The notes beneath the pieces were generated by a model. It made no database searches and was not told the origin of the DNA. It was given only the letters and a program-made list of their open reading frames with translations. Positions 46,388-55,585 of a DNA stretch of 64,000 bases are shown here, one piece after another; the stretch's first letter is position 1, and each line of letters begins with the position of its first letter. Source of the DNA: Polaribacter sp. KT25b (GTDB lineage: Bacteria; Bacteroidota; Bacteroidia; Flavobacteriales; Flavobacteriaceae); assembly GCF_900105145.1 (NCBI RefSeq), contig NZ_LT629752.1, positions 1,078,501-1,142,500 on the forward strand, in the 5' to 3' direction. The translations under genes and the position numbers were made by a program.

Positions 46388-46852
46388 ATGAAAAAAGCAC
46401 TCTATTTTTTAGGATTATTTTTATTTTTATATAGTTGTTCTGTTAAAAAACCGCCAGTTTTTGTAAAGGTTGATGACGTACAAGTTCTTAGTTTTTCTTC
46501 GGATACAATTCGTTTGAAAGCAAATGTATATTTTAAAAATCCAAATGATGTTAGTGGTAAAATTTCTACGGATGATATTTTAATATTTGTAAATAATGTT
46601 GAGGTTGCTCAAGTTTTTTCTGATGAATTTAAAGTTCCTTCTCGTAGAGATTTTTCAATTCCATTAACAGCAAATATATCTACAAAAAGAATTTTAAGTT
46701 CTGATAAAAATGGTGTTTTAGGAGGTTTAATCAATTCATTTTTAACCAAAAAAGTAAATGTTAGAATTACAGGGAAACTAGATTACGTTGTTTTTGGTTA
46801 TAAAAAAGAGTTTATAGTAGATAAAACAGAAGAAATAAAAATTAAATTTTAA
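46388..46852 (+). CDS. LEA14-type lipoprotein
   Basis: A 154-residue lipoprotein (lipobox LYSC, Cys17) with one LEA type 2-like beta sandwich (VLSFSSDTIRLKANVYFKNPNDVSGKISTDDI ... VPLTANIS-type strands). Such proteins sit in the envelope and bind unknown ligands. I use the ATG at 46388, since the TTG at 46385 adds nothing. The ribD gene follows after 29 bp. Confidence 0.8.
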   Translation: MKKALYFLGLFLFLYSCSVKKPPVFVKVDDVQVLSFSSDTIRLKANVYFKNPNDVSGKISTDDILIFVNNVEVAQVFSDEFKVPSRRDFSIPLTANISTKRILSSDKNGVLGGLINSFLTKKVNVRITGKLDYVVFGYKKEFIVDKTEEIKIKF

Positions 46853-46881
46853 GCAGAATTTATTGCAGCTTTTTATAATTT

Positions 46882-47934
46882 ATGCACATTATTAAAAACG
46901 AATTTTACATAAAACGTTGTTTACAAATTGCCAAAAACGGAATTGGTTCTGCACGACCAAATCCTAGTGTTGGAGCAGTAATTGTATATCAAAATAAAAT
47001 TATAGGCGAAGGATTTACTTCAAACTATGGAGGAAATCATGCAGAAGTAAATGCTGTAAATTCGGTAAAAGACAAAGCGCTTTTAAAAGAAGCAACCATT
47101 TATGTTACGTTAGAGCCTTGTTCTCATTTTGGTAAAACGCCACCTTGTGCAGATTTGTTGGTAAAACATAAATTTAAAAATGTAGTTATTGGTTGTGTAG
47201 ATTCTAATTCTCTAGTTGCAGGTAAAGGAATTGAACGTTTAAAAAATGCCGGAATTAATGTAATTGTAGGTGTTTTAGAAGCAGAATGTAAAGAGCATCA
47301 TAAACGATTTTTTACAGTTCAAGAGAAAAAAAGACCTTTTATAATTTTAAAATGGGCAGAAACTACAAATGGTTTTATAGCTCCTTTAAAAAGAAATTTA
47401 CAAGCTCCTGTTTGGATTTCTAACAATTATTCGCAACAATTAGTGCATAAATTTAGAAGCGAAGAACACGCAATTTTAGTTGGTACAAATACAGTTATTG
47501 CAGATAATCCTAAATTAAATGTTAGAAGTTGGTTTGGCAACAATCCAATAAGAGTTGTATTGGATAAAAATTTACGAATTCCAAAAGAAATGAATGTTTT
47601 TGATGGAAGTGTAAAAACAATTGTAATTACAGAAAAAGAAAATTGTCATTGCGAACAGTGTGAAGCAATTTGTTTTGAAACTATTGATTTCTCTAAAAAC
47701 GTTGCTAAACAAATTGTTGCCGTTTTACAAAAACATCAAATTCAATCTGTAATTATAGAAGGCGGTACACAAACATTACAAACTTTTATTGATGCCAATT
47801 TATGGGATGAAGCAAAAGTTTTTACAGGAGAATCTTCTTTTAAAAACGGAATAAAAGCTCCCGTTTTTTCTGCACAAATTACATCAGAAACAAGAATTAA
47901 AAACGATATTTTAAAAATATATGAAAATGATTAA
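46882..47934 (+). CDS. ribD: Riboflavin biosynthesis protein RibD
   Basis: A 350-residue bifunctional enzyme that deaminates and then reduces the pyrimidine intermediate of riboflavin synthesis. The N-terminal deaminase domain has the zinc site H53-A-E55 and C80/C89 (PCSHFGKTPPC). The C-terminal reductase domain (~145-350) has LKWAETTNGFIAP and IIEGGTQTLQTF. No FMN riboswitch fits in the 29-bp upstream gap. Its end overlaps the HAD gene by 14 bp, so the two are coupled. Confidence 0.95.
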   Translation: MHIIKNEFYIKRCLQIAKNGIGSARPNPSVGAVIVYQNKIIGEGFTSNYGGNHAEVNAVNSVKDKALLKEATIYVTLEPCSHFGKTPPCADLLVKHKFKNVVIGCVDSNSLVAGKGIERLKNAGINVIVGVLEAECKEHHKRFFTVQEKKRPFIILKWAETTNGFIAPLKRNLQAPVWISNNYSQQLVHKFRSEEHAILVGTNTVIADNPKLNVRSWFGNNPIRVVLDKNLRIPKEMNVFDGSVKTIVITEKENCHCEQCEAICFETIDFSKNVAKQIVAVLQKHQIQSVIIEGGTQTLQTFIDANLWDEAKVFTGESSFKNGIKAPVFSAQITSETRIKNDILKIYEND

Positions 47935-48526
47935 AAACATCATCTTCGATTTTGGAGATATTTTTATCAACTTAGATAAACCTGCAACGTATAGAAAAAT
48001 GGCAGCTTTAGGAGTTACAGAAATTACAGAAGAAATGATTGGCGTTTATCATCAATACGAAAAAGGTTTGATGACAACAGCAAATTTTATCAATTTTTAT
48101 CATGATAAATTCGGAATAGAAAAAGCAGACTTAGTAAATGCTTGGAATGCTATTTTGTTAGATTTTCCTAAAAAACGTTTAGACTTTTTAAAAGAATTAT
48201 CAGCAAGTAAAAAATACAGATTATTTTTGTTAAGTAACACAAATGAATTGCACATAAATTGGGTTAAAAATTCTTTAGGAGAAGTTTTTTATAATGAATT
48301 TAAAAACTGTTTTGAGCAATTTTATTTATCGCACGAAATTAATTTTAGAAAACCAGATAAAGAAATTTATGAGTTTGTTTTAAATACAAATAATTTAGTT
48401 GCAGATGAAACTTTGTTTGTAGATGATTTAAAAGAAAATACAGATTCTGCGAGTACATTAGGTATTAAAGTTTGGAATTTAATACCAGAAAAAGAAGAAG
48501 TAACCAGTTTGTTTGATAAAATTTAA
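47921..48526 (+). CDS. HAD-family hydrolase (YihX-like)
   Basis: A 201-residue phosphatase-type HAD protein. Motif I is IIFDFGDIF, motif II LLSNTNELH, the lysine region RKPDKEIY and motif III LFVDDLKEN. The sequence order resembles YihX-like sugar phosphatases, with a helical cap between motifs I and II. Overlap with ribD suggests it may be the flavin-pathway phosphatase of this organism, but that is position-based inference. Confidence 0.88.
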   Translation: MKMIKNIIFDFGDIFINLDKPATYRKMAALGVTEITEEMIGVYHQYEKGLMTTANFINFYHDKFGIEKADLVNAWNAILLDFPKKRLDFLKELSASKKYRLFLLSNTNELHINWVKNSLGEVFYNEFKNCFEQFYLSHEINFRKPDKEIYEFVLNTNNLVADETLFVDDLKENTDSASTLGIKVWNLIPEKEEVTSLFDKI

Positions 48527-48530
48527 TTAA

Positions 48531-49394
48531 TTGATTTATTTATTTTTAAGTGTCCTTTTTTCTACAGGGTTATTTGTTGTTTTTAAATATTTTGGTATTT
48601 ATAAAGTAGATGTTTTAAAAGCAATTTTTGTAAATTATATTATTGCTTTAACCTTAGGTTTTACTTTAGCAGAAAGAAGCTTTTCTATTGTAGAAGTGCC
48701 AAAACAGCCTTGGTTTTTTGGTGCTGTTCTTTTAGGTGCTTTATTTGTTTCTATCTTTTTTATTATGGCTAAAACAGCGCATATAAACGGAATTTCTGTG
48801 GCTTCTGTTGCAGGAAAAATGTCTGTAGTAATTCCTGTGTTTTTTGGGGTATTTCTGTATCGTGAATCTGTTACATTCTTAAAGGTTTTAGGAATAATAA
48901 TTGCGTTAGTGGCTGTTTATTTAGCTTCTGTAAAAGAAGAAAAAACTGCGCATAAAAAAGCTGGTTTATTGTTTCCTGTTTTATTGTTTTTAGGATCTGG
49001 AATAATTGATACTACTTTGAAATTTGTTCAATTTTCTTATGTAGAAAAAGAAGATGTTTCTATTTTTTCTGGAAGTTTATTTGCTTGTGCAGCTTTCTTC
49101 GGATTAATTATTTTACTGATAAAAACTATTAAAAAGAAAGAATCTTTTGGAGTTAAAAATATTATTGCTGGTGTTATTTTAGGTGTTCCAAATTATTTTT
49201 CTATCGTTTTTTTGATAAAAGCTTTACAAACGGAAGGTTTTGAAAGTTCAACCTTATTTACCATTAATAATGTTGGTATTGTAATTGTATCAACATTAGT
49301 AGGTATATTAGTTTTTAAAGAACAGTTTAGCTTAAAAAATAAAATTGGCGTTCTGTTGGCTGTTTTAGGAATTGTAATTGTAGCTTTGGCTTAA
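48531..49394 (+). CDS. EamA/DMT-family transporter
   Basis: A 287-residue inner-membrane protein with about ten helices in two repeats, typical of EamA exporters (ISVASVAGKMSVVIPVFFGVFLYRE ... NVGIVIVSTLVGILVFKEQF). The start must be the TTG at 48531, five bases after the HAD stop, because the first ATG lies well inside the helices. It abuts the IMPACT gene (TAATG-type overlap at 49394). The substrate is unknown. Confidence 0.85.
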   Translation: MIYLFLSVLFSTGLFVVFKYFGIYKVDVLKAIFVNYIIALTLGFTLAERSFSIVEVPKQPWFFGAVLLGALFVSIFFIMAKTAHINGISVASVAGKMSVVIPVFFGVFLYRESVTFLKVLGIIIALVAVYLASVKEEKTAHKKAGLLFPVLLFLGSGIIDTTLKFVQFSYVEKEDVSIFSGSLFACAAFFGLIILLIKTIKKKESFGVKNIIAGVILGVPNYFSIVFLIKALQTEGFESSTLFTINNVGIVIVSTLVGILVFKEQFSLKNKIGVLLAVLGIVIVALA

Positions 49395-50005
49395 TGGAAA
49401 CAGACAGCTATAAAACTATTTTAAAGCCATCCGAAGAAACCCTTTTTAAAGTAAAAGGAAGTAAGTTTTTTGGGTATGCATTTCCTGTTTTAAATGAAGA
49501 TAATGTAAAACAATTTTTAGAAGAATTAAAGAAAAAACATCACTCTGCACGGCATTTTTGTTATGCTTATCAAATAGGAGTAGAGAATATAAAATATAGA
49601 GCTAATGATGATGGCGAGCCAAATAATTCTGCAGGTTTGCCAATTTACGGACAAATACAATCTTTTGAAGTTACTAATGTTTTAATTGTTTCTGTTCGTT
49701 ATTTTGGTGGAACAAAATTAGGCGTTGGTGGTTTAATTTCTGCTTATAAAACTTCTGCACAAATTACTTTAGAAGCATCAAATATTCAAGAAAAGACAAT
49801 CGATGTTTATTATCAGCTAAATTTTCAATACGATTTAATGAATGCCGTTCAAAGAATCATCAAAGAGAAAAATATAGAAATTATAAAGCAAAAATTAGAG
49901 GTAGCTTGCGAGTATGTAATTTCTATCAGAAAAAAAGAAGCTGAAGCAATTTTTACGATTTTTGATAATTTATATAAGGTAGAAATTAAAGAATTAGAAA
50001 CCTAA
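49394..50005 (+). CDS. IMPACT/YigZ-family protein
   Basis: A 203-residue cytoplasmic protein of the UPF0029/IMPACT family. The N-terminal domain carries the signature FGGTKLGVGGLISAYKTSAQ and HHSARHFCYAY; the C-terminal ~70 residues are the YigZ-type regulator-like domain. Bacterial function is not settled. It overlaps the transporter gene by one base, and its 3' end overlaps the convergent thioesterase gene by 12 bp. Confidence 0.92.
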   Translation: METDSYKTILKPSEETLFKVKGSKFFGYAFPVLNEDNVKQFLEELKKKHHSARHFCYAYQIGVENIKYRANDDGEPNNSAGLPIYGQIQSFEVTNVLIVSVRYFGGTKLGVGGLISAYKTSAQITLEASNIQEKTIDVYYQLNFQYDLMNAVQRIIKEKNIEIIKQKLEVACEYVISIRKKEAEAIFTIFDNLYKVEIKELET

Positions 50006-50392
50006 ACTTGTTAATAAGTAGTCTGGACATCTTGCTGGTTTCATCGTTTTCATGTTCATAAATGCCAAAACAGAACTTCCTGTACAAATAAGTTCATTAT
50101 TTTGATTGGTTATTTTATATTCAAACTCGATTTTTACCATTGGTTTTTTCTTTAAAAAAGTTTCAATAGTTAATAGATCGTCATAAATTGCAGATTTGAT
50201 AAAGTTACAAGTTAAGGAAATTACAGGAAGCATTATACCGCTCGTTTCCATTGCTTTGTAGGTAACTCCCAGTTTACGAAGCCATTCGGTTCTGCCTAAT
50301 TCAAAATATTGAGCATAATTACCGTGGTAAACAACGCCCATTTGATCTGTTTCTGAATATCTAACTCTTGTTTTTGTAGATGATTTCTTCAA
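49994..50392 (-). CDS. Hotdog acyl-CoA thioesterase (YbgC/FadM type)
   Basis: A 132-residue hotdog-fold thioesterase. The N-terminus TRVRYSETDQMGVVYHGNYAQYFE holds the catalytic aspartate and the conserved YHGNY of 4-hydroxybenzoyl-CoA/YbgC-like enzymes. It hydrolyses acyl-CoA thioesters, substrate unknown. Its stop overlaps the IMPACT gene on the other strand; it diverges from dnaA. Confidence 0.9.
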   Translation of the reverse strand: MKKSSTKTRVRYSETDQMGVVYHGNYAQYFELGRTEWLRKLGVTYKAMETSGIMLPVISLTCNFIKSAIYDDLLTIETFLKKKPMVKIEFEYKITNQNNELICTGSSVLAFMNMKTMKPARCPDYLLTSLGF

Positions 50393-50475
50393 TATTTATA
50401 AATATTAAAATTTTTGACAGTCTACGTAAAAAATAATTAAGAATCAATAGCAATTAAGTTTTTTTATACTGTTTT

Positions 50476-50484
50476 TTATTCACA
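50476..50484 (+). promoter_or_regulatory. DnaA box upstream of dnaA
   Basis: TTATTCACA fits the DnaA-box consensus TTATNCACA and lies ~80 bp before dnaA. A single box is consistent with autoregulation; it is not enough to call an origin. Confidence 0.5.
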
Positions 50485-50565
50485 CTTTTGTAGTGCTTAA
50501 GAAAAAGAGAGATTATTGGTGGTTTTCACCATATTTAAGAACCATAGAATTTACTATATTAATAA

Positions 50566-51996
50566 ATGAGTTTCACTGCTGAATCCGTATGGACAGACTG
50601 TTTATCTTTTATAAAAGATAACATTAAGCCTCAAGCCTATAAAACATGGTTTGAACCTATAAAACCTGTAAAACTTTCTGGAGAAGCGTTAACTATTCAA
50701 GTGCCTAGTAAATTTTTTTACGAATGGTTAGAAGAGCATTATATTAAATTATTACGTGTTGCATTAGTAAGACAATTAGGAAATGAAGCCAAATTGATTT
50801 ACGATGTAAAAATGGAAAATAATTACAGTAGTAATAGACCCCAAATTGTAAAAATTCCTAGTTCTAATAGAGATCCTTTAAAGCCACAAAAAGTTACTGT
50901 GCCTTTAGATTCGTCTAGTAAAAGGGAACTAAGAAATCCTTTTATTATACCAGGTTTACAAAAAGTAAAAATAGAATCTCAATTAAATGCAAATTACAGT
51001 TTTGCAAATTTTATTGAAGGCGATTCTAACAGATTAGCGCGTTCTGCAGGAATGGCAGTTGCTAATAAACCAGGTGGAACTTCTTTTAATCCGTTATTAA
51101 TTTATGGTGGTGTTGGTTTAGGTAAAACACATTTATCGCACGCAATTGGTGTAGATATTAAAGACAAATATCCAGATAAAACTGTTTTATATATTTCTTC
51201 GGAAAAATTTACACAACAATTTATAGATTCAGTAAAATCGAACACCAGAAATGATTTTATTCATTTTTACCAAATGATTGATGTTTTAATTATTGATGAT
51301 GTTCAATTTTTATCTGGTAAAGCTGGAACGCAAGATGTATTCTTCCATATTTTTAATCATTTGCATCAAAATGGTAAACAAGTTATTTTAACTTCGGATA
51401 AAGCGCCTGTTGATATGCAAGATATTGAACAGCGCTTATTATCTCGTTTTAAATGGGGATTATCAGCAGAATTACAATCGCCAGATTATGAAACTAGGAT
51501 ATCTATTTTACAAAATAAATTGTACAGAGATGGCGTAGAAATGCCAGTAGATATTATTGAATATATTGCGAAAAACATTAAATCTAATGTAAGAGAGTTA
51601 GAAGGTGTTCTTATTTCTATGATTGCTCAAGCGTCATTTAATAGAAAAGAGTTTTCTATAGAGTTAGCGAAACAGATTGTAGATAAGTTTGTAAAAAATA
51701 CTAAGAAAGAAGTTTCTATAGATTATATTCAAAAAGAAGTTTCTAAATATTTTGATATGGATGTTGCTACTTTACAATCTAAAACTAGAAAAAGACATAT
51801 TGTTCAGGCGCGTCAATTAGCTATGTATTTTGCAAAAAGATTAACTAAAACTTCTTTAGCAAGTATTGGTAATCAAATTGGGCAAAGAGATCATGCAACA
51901 GTTTTACATGCTTGTAAAACCGTAGATAATCTTACAGAAACTGATAAACAATTTAGAAAATACGTTGACGATTTAACTAAGAAGTTAACGTTCTAA
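50566..51996 (+). CDS. dnaA: Chromosomal replication initiator DnaA
   Basis: A 476-residue initiator. Domain I (~1-85) handles helicase contacts (WFEPIKPV). The AAA+ domain has Walker A GGVGLGKTH (181-189), Walker B VLIIDDVQF and sensor region LTSDKAP. The DNA-binding domain IV ends with the signature GQRDHATVLHACKTV. It binds ATP and opens the origin. It is followed after 14 bp by a phosphatase gene, a common flavobacterial order. A DnaA box upstream may allow autoregulation. Confidence 0.97.
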   Translation: MSFTAESVWTDCLSFIKDNIKPQAYKTWFEPIKPVKLSGEALTIQVPSKFFYEWLEEHYIKLLRVALVRQLGNEAKLIYDVKMENNYSSNRPQIVKIPSSNRDPLKPQKVTVPLDSSSKRELRNPFIIPGLQKVKIESQLNANYSFANFIEGDSNRLARSAGMAVANKPGGTSFNPLLIYGGVGLGKTHLSHAIGVDIKDKYPDKTVLYISSEKFTQQFIDSVKSNTRNDFIHFYQMIDVLIIDDVQFLSGKAGTQDVFFHIFNHLHQNGKQVILTSDKAPVDMQDIEQRLLSRFKWGLSAELQSPDYETRISILQNKLYRDGVEMPVDIIEYIAKNIKSNVRELEGVLISMIAQASFNRKEFSIELAKQIVDKFVKNTKKEVSIDYIQKEVSKYFDMDVATLQSKTRKRHIVQARQLAMYFAKRLTKTSLASIGNQIGQRDHATVLHACKTVDNLTETDKQFRKYVDDLTKKLTF

Positions 51997-52010
51997 AAAA
52001 ATATTTTATA

Positions 52011-52466
52011 ATGATAAATGTACTTATGGTTTGCTTGGGTAATATTTGTCGTTCGCCATTAGCAGAAGGAATTTTAGTTTCAAAAGTAGATAATAAAATC
52101 GTTTTTGTAGATTCTGCCGGAACAGGAGCTTATCATATTGGCAATCTGCCAGATGTTCGCTCTATAAAAGTTGCTAAAAAATACGGAATAGATATTACAA
52201 ACCAAAGAGCAAGAAAATTTTCAGTAAAAGATTTTGATTCTTTTGATTATATTTATGTGATGGATGAAAGTAATTATCAAAATATTTTGATGTTGGCTAG
52301 AAATACAGCTGATGAAAACAAAGTACATTTGATTTTAAACGAAACACATCCAACTAAAAATTTATCAGTTCCAGATCCTTATCATGGAGGAAATCAGGGT
52401 TTTGAAAATGTGTATAAAATGTTAGATGAAGCTTGCGAAATTATAGCAAACAAATTGTCTAGTTAA
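52011..52466 (+). CDS. Low-molecular-weight protein tyrosine phosphatase
   Basis: A 151-residue phosphatase. The catalytic P-loop C8-x5-R14 (CLGNICRS) and the acid loop VPDPYHGG are intact, so it should dephosphorylate tyrosine residues, or arginine in some relatives. It follows dnaA by 14 bp and precedes a methyltransferase by 52 bp. Confidence 0.93.
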   Translation: MINVLMVCLGNICRSPLAEGILVSKVDNKIVFVDSAGTGAYHIGNLPDVRSIKVAKKYGIDITNQRARKFSVKDFDSFDYIYVMDESNYQNILMLARNTADENKVHLILNETHPTKNLSVPDPYHGGNQGFENVYKMLDEACEIIANKLSS

Positions 52467-52518
52467 AATGCTTTTTTATTAGTAAAAATCTAAAAAAAAG
52501 CTATTTAAAATATAAAAA

Positions 52519-53223
52519 ATGATTGGTAAACTCTATTTAATTCCCACAACTTTAGGAGATACAGAACCTTTAGAAGTAATGCCTTTATCAGTAAAAAATG
52601 TAATAGATCAATTAGATTACTTTATTGTAGAAAATGAAAAATCTGCAAGAAGATTTATAAAAAAAATAACTCCAGAAAAAAAACAATCTTCTTTGCACAT
52701 TATGTCTTTAGATAAATATGCAGAAGAAATAGAAACTTTAACCTATTTAGATGTTTGCCAAAAAGGAATTAGTGTTGGTTTATTGTCTGAAGCAGGAGTT
52801 CCTGCAATTGCAGATCCTGGTGCAAGTATGGTAAAATTGGCGCATCAAAAAAATATACAAGTAGTTCCTTTAGTTGGTCCTTCGTCTATTTTAATGGCAA
52901 TGATGGGGTCTGGAATGAACGGACAAAATTTTGCTTTTAATGGCTATTTACCAATTGACAAAGGAGCTAGAAAAAATGCGATTAAAGATTTAGAAAAATT
53001 ATCTAAAGACAAAAATCAATCGCAAATTTTTATAGAAACTCCTTATAGAAACGAAAAAATGTTTACTGAGTTAAAAGATACTTTAGCACCAATAACGCAT
53101 TTATGTATTGCCGCAGATATCACATTACCATCAGAATATATAAAAACAATGATGGTAAAAGATTGGAAGCGTCAAAAGCCAGATTTACATAAAAAGCCAG
53201 CTATTTTTATAATTCAGAAGTAA
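52519..53223 (+). CDS. RsmI-like SAM-dependent methyltransferase
   Basis: A 234-residue protein of the tetrapyrrole methylase fold, like RsmI (16S rRNA ribose methylation), but shorter and with the variant start KLYLIPTTLGD. The family core VGLLSEAGVPAIADPGASMVKLAHQ and PLVGPSSILMAMMGSGMNGQNFAFNGYLP is present. The substrate is likely rRNA, though this short Bacteroidota group may be distinct. Its stop abuts the convergent gene's stop with no terminator between. Confidence 0.88.
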   Translation: MIGKLYLIPTTLGDTEPLEVMPLSVKNVIDQLDYFIVENEKSARRFIKKITPEKKQSSLHIMSLDKYAEEIETLTYLDVCQKGISVGLLSEAGVPAIADPGASMVKLAHQKNIQVVPLVGPSSILMAMMGSGMNGQNFAFNGYLPIDKGARKNAIKDLEKLSKDKNQSQIFIETPYRNEKMFTELKDTLAPITHLCIAADITLPSEYIKTMMVKDWKRQKPDLHKKPAIFIIQK

Positions 53224-53805
53224 TTAAGCTTTTGCGTTTTTGTCTGCCTCGATATTAGAAACATCATAACCGCCAAACTTTTTTAAATAGCTTTTAATTG
53301 TTGTTCCGTAAGCATCAGAAAAACAATCTTTACCATTACTTCTTAAGTAATTTTTTACATTACCAGCTCCACTTAAATGAGCAGCAGCTAAAATTCCAGA
53401 TTCTGTAATTGTAATTCCGTTAATTACTTTTCCTACAGAGCGTTTAATGTCTTTTCTTAAAATCCATTTATTAACTTTACACAAAGCAATAAAAGCTTGT
53501 TCTTGTAATTCTGGATTTAGTAAAAAATCTCTAGTGTTATAAATATTTAATCGCTCTAAAGTTGTTCTACCAAATTGATATTTGCCTAAATAACCTAAAG
53601 TATTTACTACAGTATATCTTCCTTGAGATTCTTTAAATGCAACAGCTTGTTTAAAAGCTACAAAGTTTTTTTGTAAGTATGGAATGTTATACTCTAAATA
53701 CTTTGGATATGAAACCGGTTTGTCTTCTTCTAAAGTAGTTAAAGAAGTTGTAGTTGCTAGTACTACAATCGAACTACTTAAATATAAAAACTTTTTGATT
53801 ACCAT
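53224..53805 (-). CDS. Putative exported lytic transglycosylase-like protein
   Basis: A 193-residue protein with a hydrophobic N-terminus (~1-25), probably a signal peptide or anchor. FKESQGRYTVVNTLGYLGKYQFG contains a candidate catalytic glutamate (E59) and the Y/G pattern of lysozyme-like cell-wall hydrolases; GILAAAHLSGAGNV is another typical part. It is likely involved in peptidoglycan turnover. A TAATTTTG -7 box (minus strand, 53836-53843) lies upstream. Confidence 0.72.
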   Translation of the reverse strand: MVIKKFLYLSSSIVVLATTTSLTTLEEDKPVSYPKYLEYNIPYLQKNFVAFKQAVAFKESQGRYTVVNTLGYLGKYQFGRTTLERLNIYNTRDFLLNPELQEQAFIALCKVNKWILRKDIKRSVGKVINGITITESGILAAAHLSGAGNVKNYLRSNGKDCFSDAYGTTIKSYLKKFGGYDVSNIEADKNAKA

Positions 53806-54001
53806 GTAATAATTCTACTTTCTGTTTTGCGGGGGCAAAATTAATACATAAAATTAAAATGATTGATAATCAATATGTTAAAAAATATAAAAATTATTGT
53901 AATCGAAGTATATGACAATTTTCATTATTGATTTACGATTACTAAATGGTTTCGTAATGTGATATTAATAAATAAAACGCAATTATTTAAGAATTTAATT
54001 T

Positions 54002-55030
54002 TTATCTATTTACACCTTGTTTATTTAACCAAATATGATATTTAGCGGCATTATTGTTATGTTGAGTAAGTGTTTTTGCAAAGGTATGATACCCAATTTT
54101 ATCAATACTGGCGCACATGTACATGTATTTGTGCTTTGTTGCATTTAGAACTGCATCAATGCTAGAAATGTCTGGCATTGAAATTAAAGTTGGTGGTAAT
54201 CCAATATTTTTATAAGTATTATATGGCGAATTTATCTCTAAATCTGCCGTTAAAACTCTTTTTACGGCAAAATCTTGTCCTTTTTGTTCTCTAATGCTAT
54301 AAATAATTGTTGGATCTGCTTGTAAAGGCCAGCCGTATTTTAGTCGATTTAAATACAAACCAGCAACAATTGGGCGTTCAGAATTTTTTGCAGTTTCTTT
54401 TTGAACGATAGATGCTAAAGTAATAACTTCTTCTTTAGACATTTTTAAAGCTTTGGCTTTTTCTAATCTTGATGAATTCCAAAAACGATTGTATTCTAAT
54501 AATAATTTATCTCTAAATCCATCAGCAGAAACATTCCAATAAATTTGGTAACTATTAGGAATACAGATTTGCAAAACAGATTTTGGTGTAAGTTTATTTT
54601 CTGATAAAAATTTTGCATCAGTAAAAGAGTTTAAGATAGATAAGGAATCAATTTCTAATTGTTCTGCAATTCTACCAGCAAATTTCTCTAAAGTATCTTG
54701 ATTATTAAAAGAAACATTTAAGGCAGTTTGATTACCGATTCTTAACATGTTAACAAGATCGTTGTTAGACATGCCTTCTTTTAAAATATATCTTCCGCTT
54801 TTAGGTTTCGAAAAATTCTTCTTTGCTGCAACTAATAAAAAAGTACTTGGGTGTTTAGAATATTCAGCTATTTTGTCTTTAATATTTACCAAACTATCTG
54901 TAGAATACACAAAAAGAACAGTTTCTTTTGTAATCGCTTTTCCAAATATTTTCTGATAATAGTTGTATCCAATAATTCCACCAATTAATAGAACGGTAAT
55001 TATAGCAGTATATGTAAATTTTTTACCCAA
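54002..55030 (-). CDS. mltG: Endolytic transglycosylase MltG
   Basis: A 342-residue inner-membrane enzyme with one N-terminal helix (~7-25) that cuts nascent glycan strands and so sets their length. A LysM-like region precedes the YceG/MltG domain; the catalytic glutamate is E212 in LASIVQKETAKNSERP, followed by LYLNRLKYGWPLQADPT and SPYNTY...GLPPTLI. It is the last of a minus-strand run with a GNAT gene and dapF. Confidence 0.95.
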   Translation of the reverse strand: MGKKFTYTAIITVLLIGGIIGYNYYQKIFGKAITKETVLFVYSTDSLVNIKDKIAEYSKHPSTFLLVAAKKNFSKPKSGRYILKEGMSNNDLVNMLRIGNQTALNVSFNNQDTLEKFAGRIAEQLEIDSLSILNSFTDAKFLSENKLTPKSVLQICIPNSYQIYWNVSADGFRDKLLLEYNRFWNSSRLEKAKALKMSKEEVITLASIVQKETAKNSERPIVAGLYLNRLKYGWPLQADPTIIYSIREQKGQDFAVKRVLTADLEINSPYNTYKNIGLPPTLISMPDISSIDAVLNATKHKYMYMCASIDKIGYHTFAKTLTQHNNNAAKYHIWLNKQGVNR

Positions 55031-55060
55031 GGTATTTTATTTTTTAATTGAAATGCAAAA

Positions 55061-55585
55061 CTACTCTTTTATCAACTGAAATAAAACTTCATCCTTAAAT
55101 TTTCCTTCGGATAAAATCCAATCTTTTTTGATGCCAATTTTTACAAAGTTATGTTTTTTAAATAAAGTTAAGCTTTTATCATTATCTGTGGTAATAGTTG
55201 CAAATAATTGATGTAATTGTAAATACGTAAATGAATAATTTATTAAAAGAGATAAAGCTTCTGAGGCAAAACCTTTTTTTTGAAAATCAGGATGAATTAG
55301 AATGCCAATGCCAGCTCTTTTGTGTTGCGGATTAAAATCAAACAAATCAATCATTCCTATTTGTTTTTTTGTTGATTTATCTTCAATTAATAAACGTAGT
55401 TGTTTGCTTTCGTAGATATCTAAATGTGCATTTTCTAAATACTGTTTTAAAATGTATTTAGAAAATGGAGTTTGAGTATGGCTAACTTCCCAAAAAGATT
55501 CGTTGTTTTCTATTTGATATAGAAATTCTAAATCTTCTGGTTCAAGAGCTCTTAAATTTATTTTTTCTCCTATAAGTGTATTCAT
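55061..55585 (-). CDS. GNAT-family N-acetyltransferase (RimJ/RimL type)
   Basis: A 174-residue acetyltransferase. IGEKINLRALEPEDLEFLYQIENN is the typical start, and HPDFQKKGFASEALSLLINYSF holds the acetyl-CoA loop. The target may be a protein N-terminus or a small amine. The start overlaps the dapF stop by one base (TAATG), so it is translationally coupled. Confidence 0.9.
   Translation of the reverse strand: MNTLIGEKINLRALEPEDLEFLYQIENNESFWEVSHTQTPFSKYILKQYLENAHLDIYESKQLRLLIEDKSTKKQIGMIDLFDFNPQHKRAGIGILIHPDFQKKGFASEALSLLINYSFTYLQLHQLFATITTDNDKSLTLFKKHNFVKIGIKKDWILSEGKFKDEVLFQLIKE

Noticed and set aside
46853..46881. FMN riboswitch before ribD
   Set aside because: Only 29 bp separate ribD from the upstream gene, too short for the aptamer.
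50393..50565. Replication origin upstream of dnaA
   Set aside because: Only one DnaA box is visible and no AT-rich repeat array; not enough evidence.
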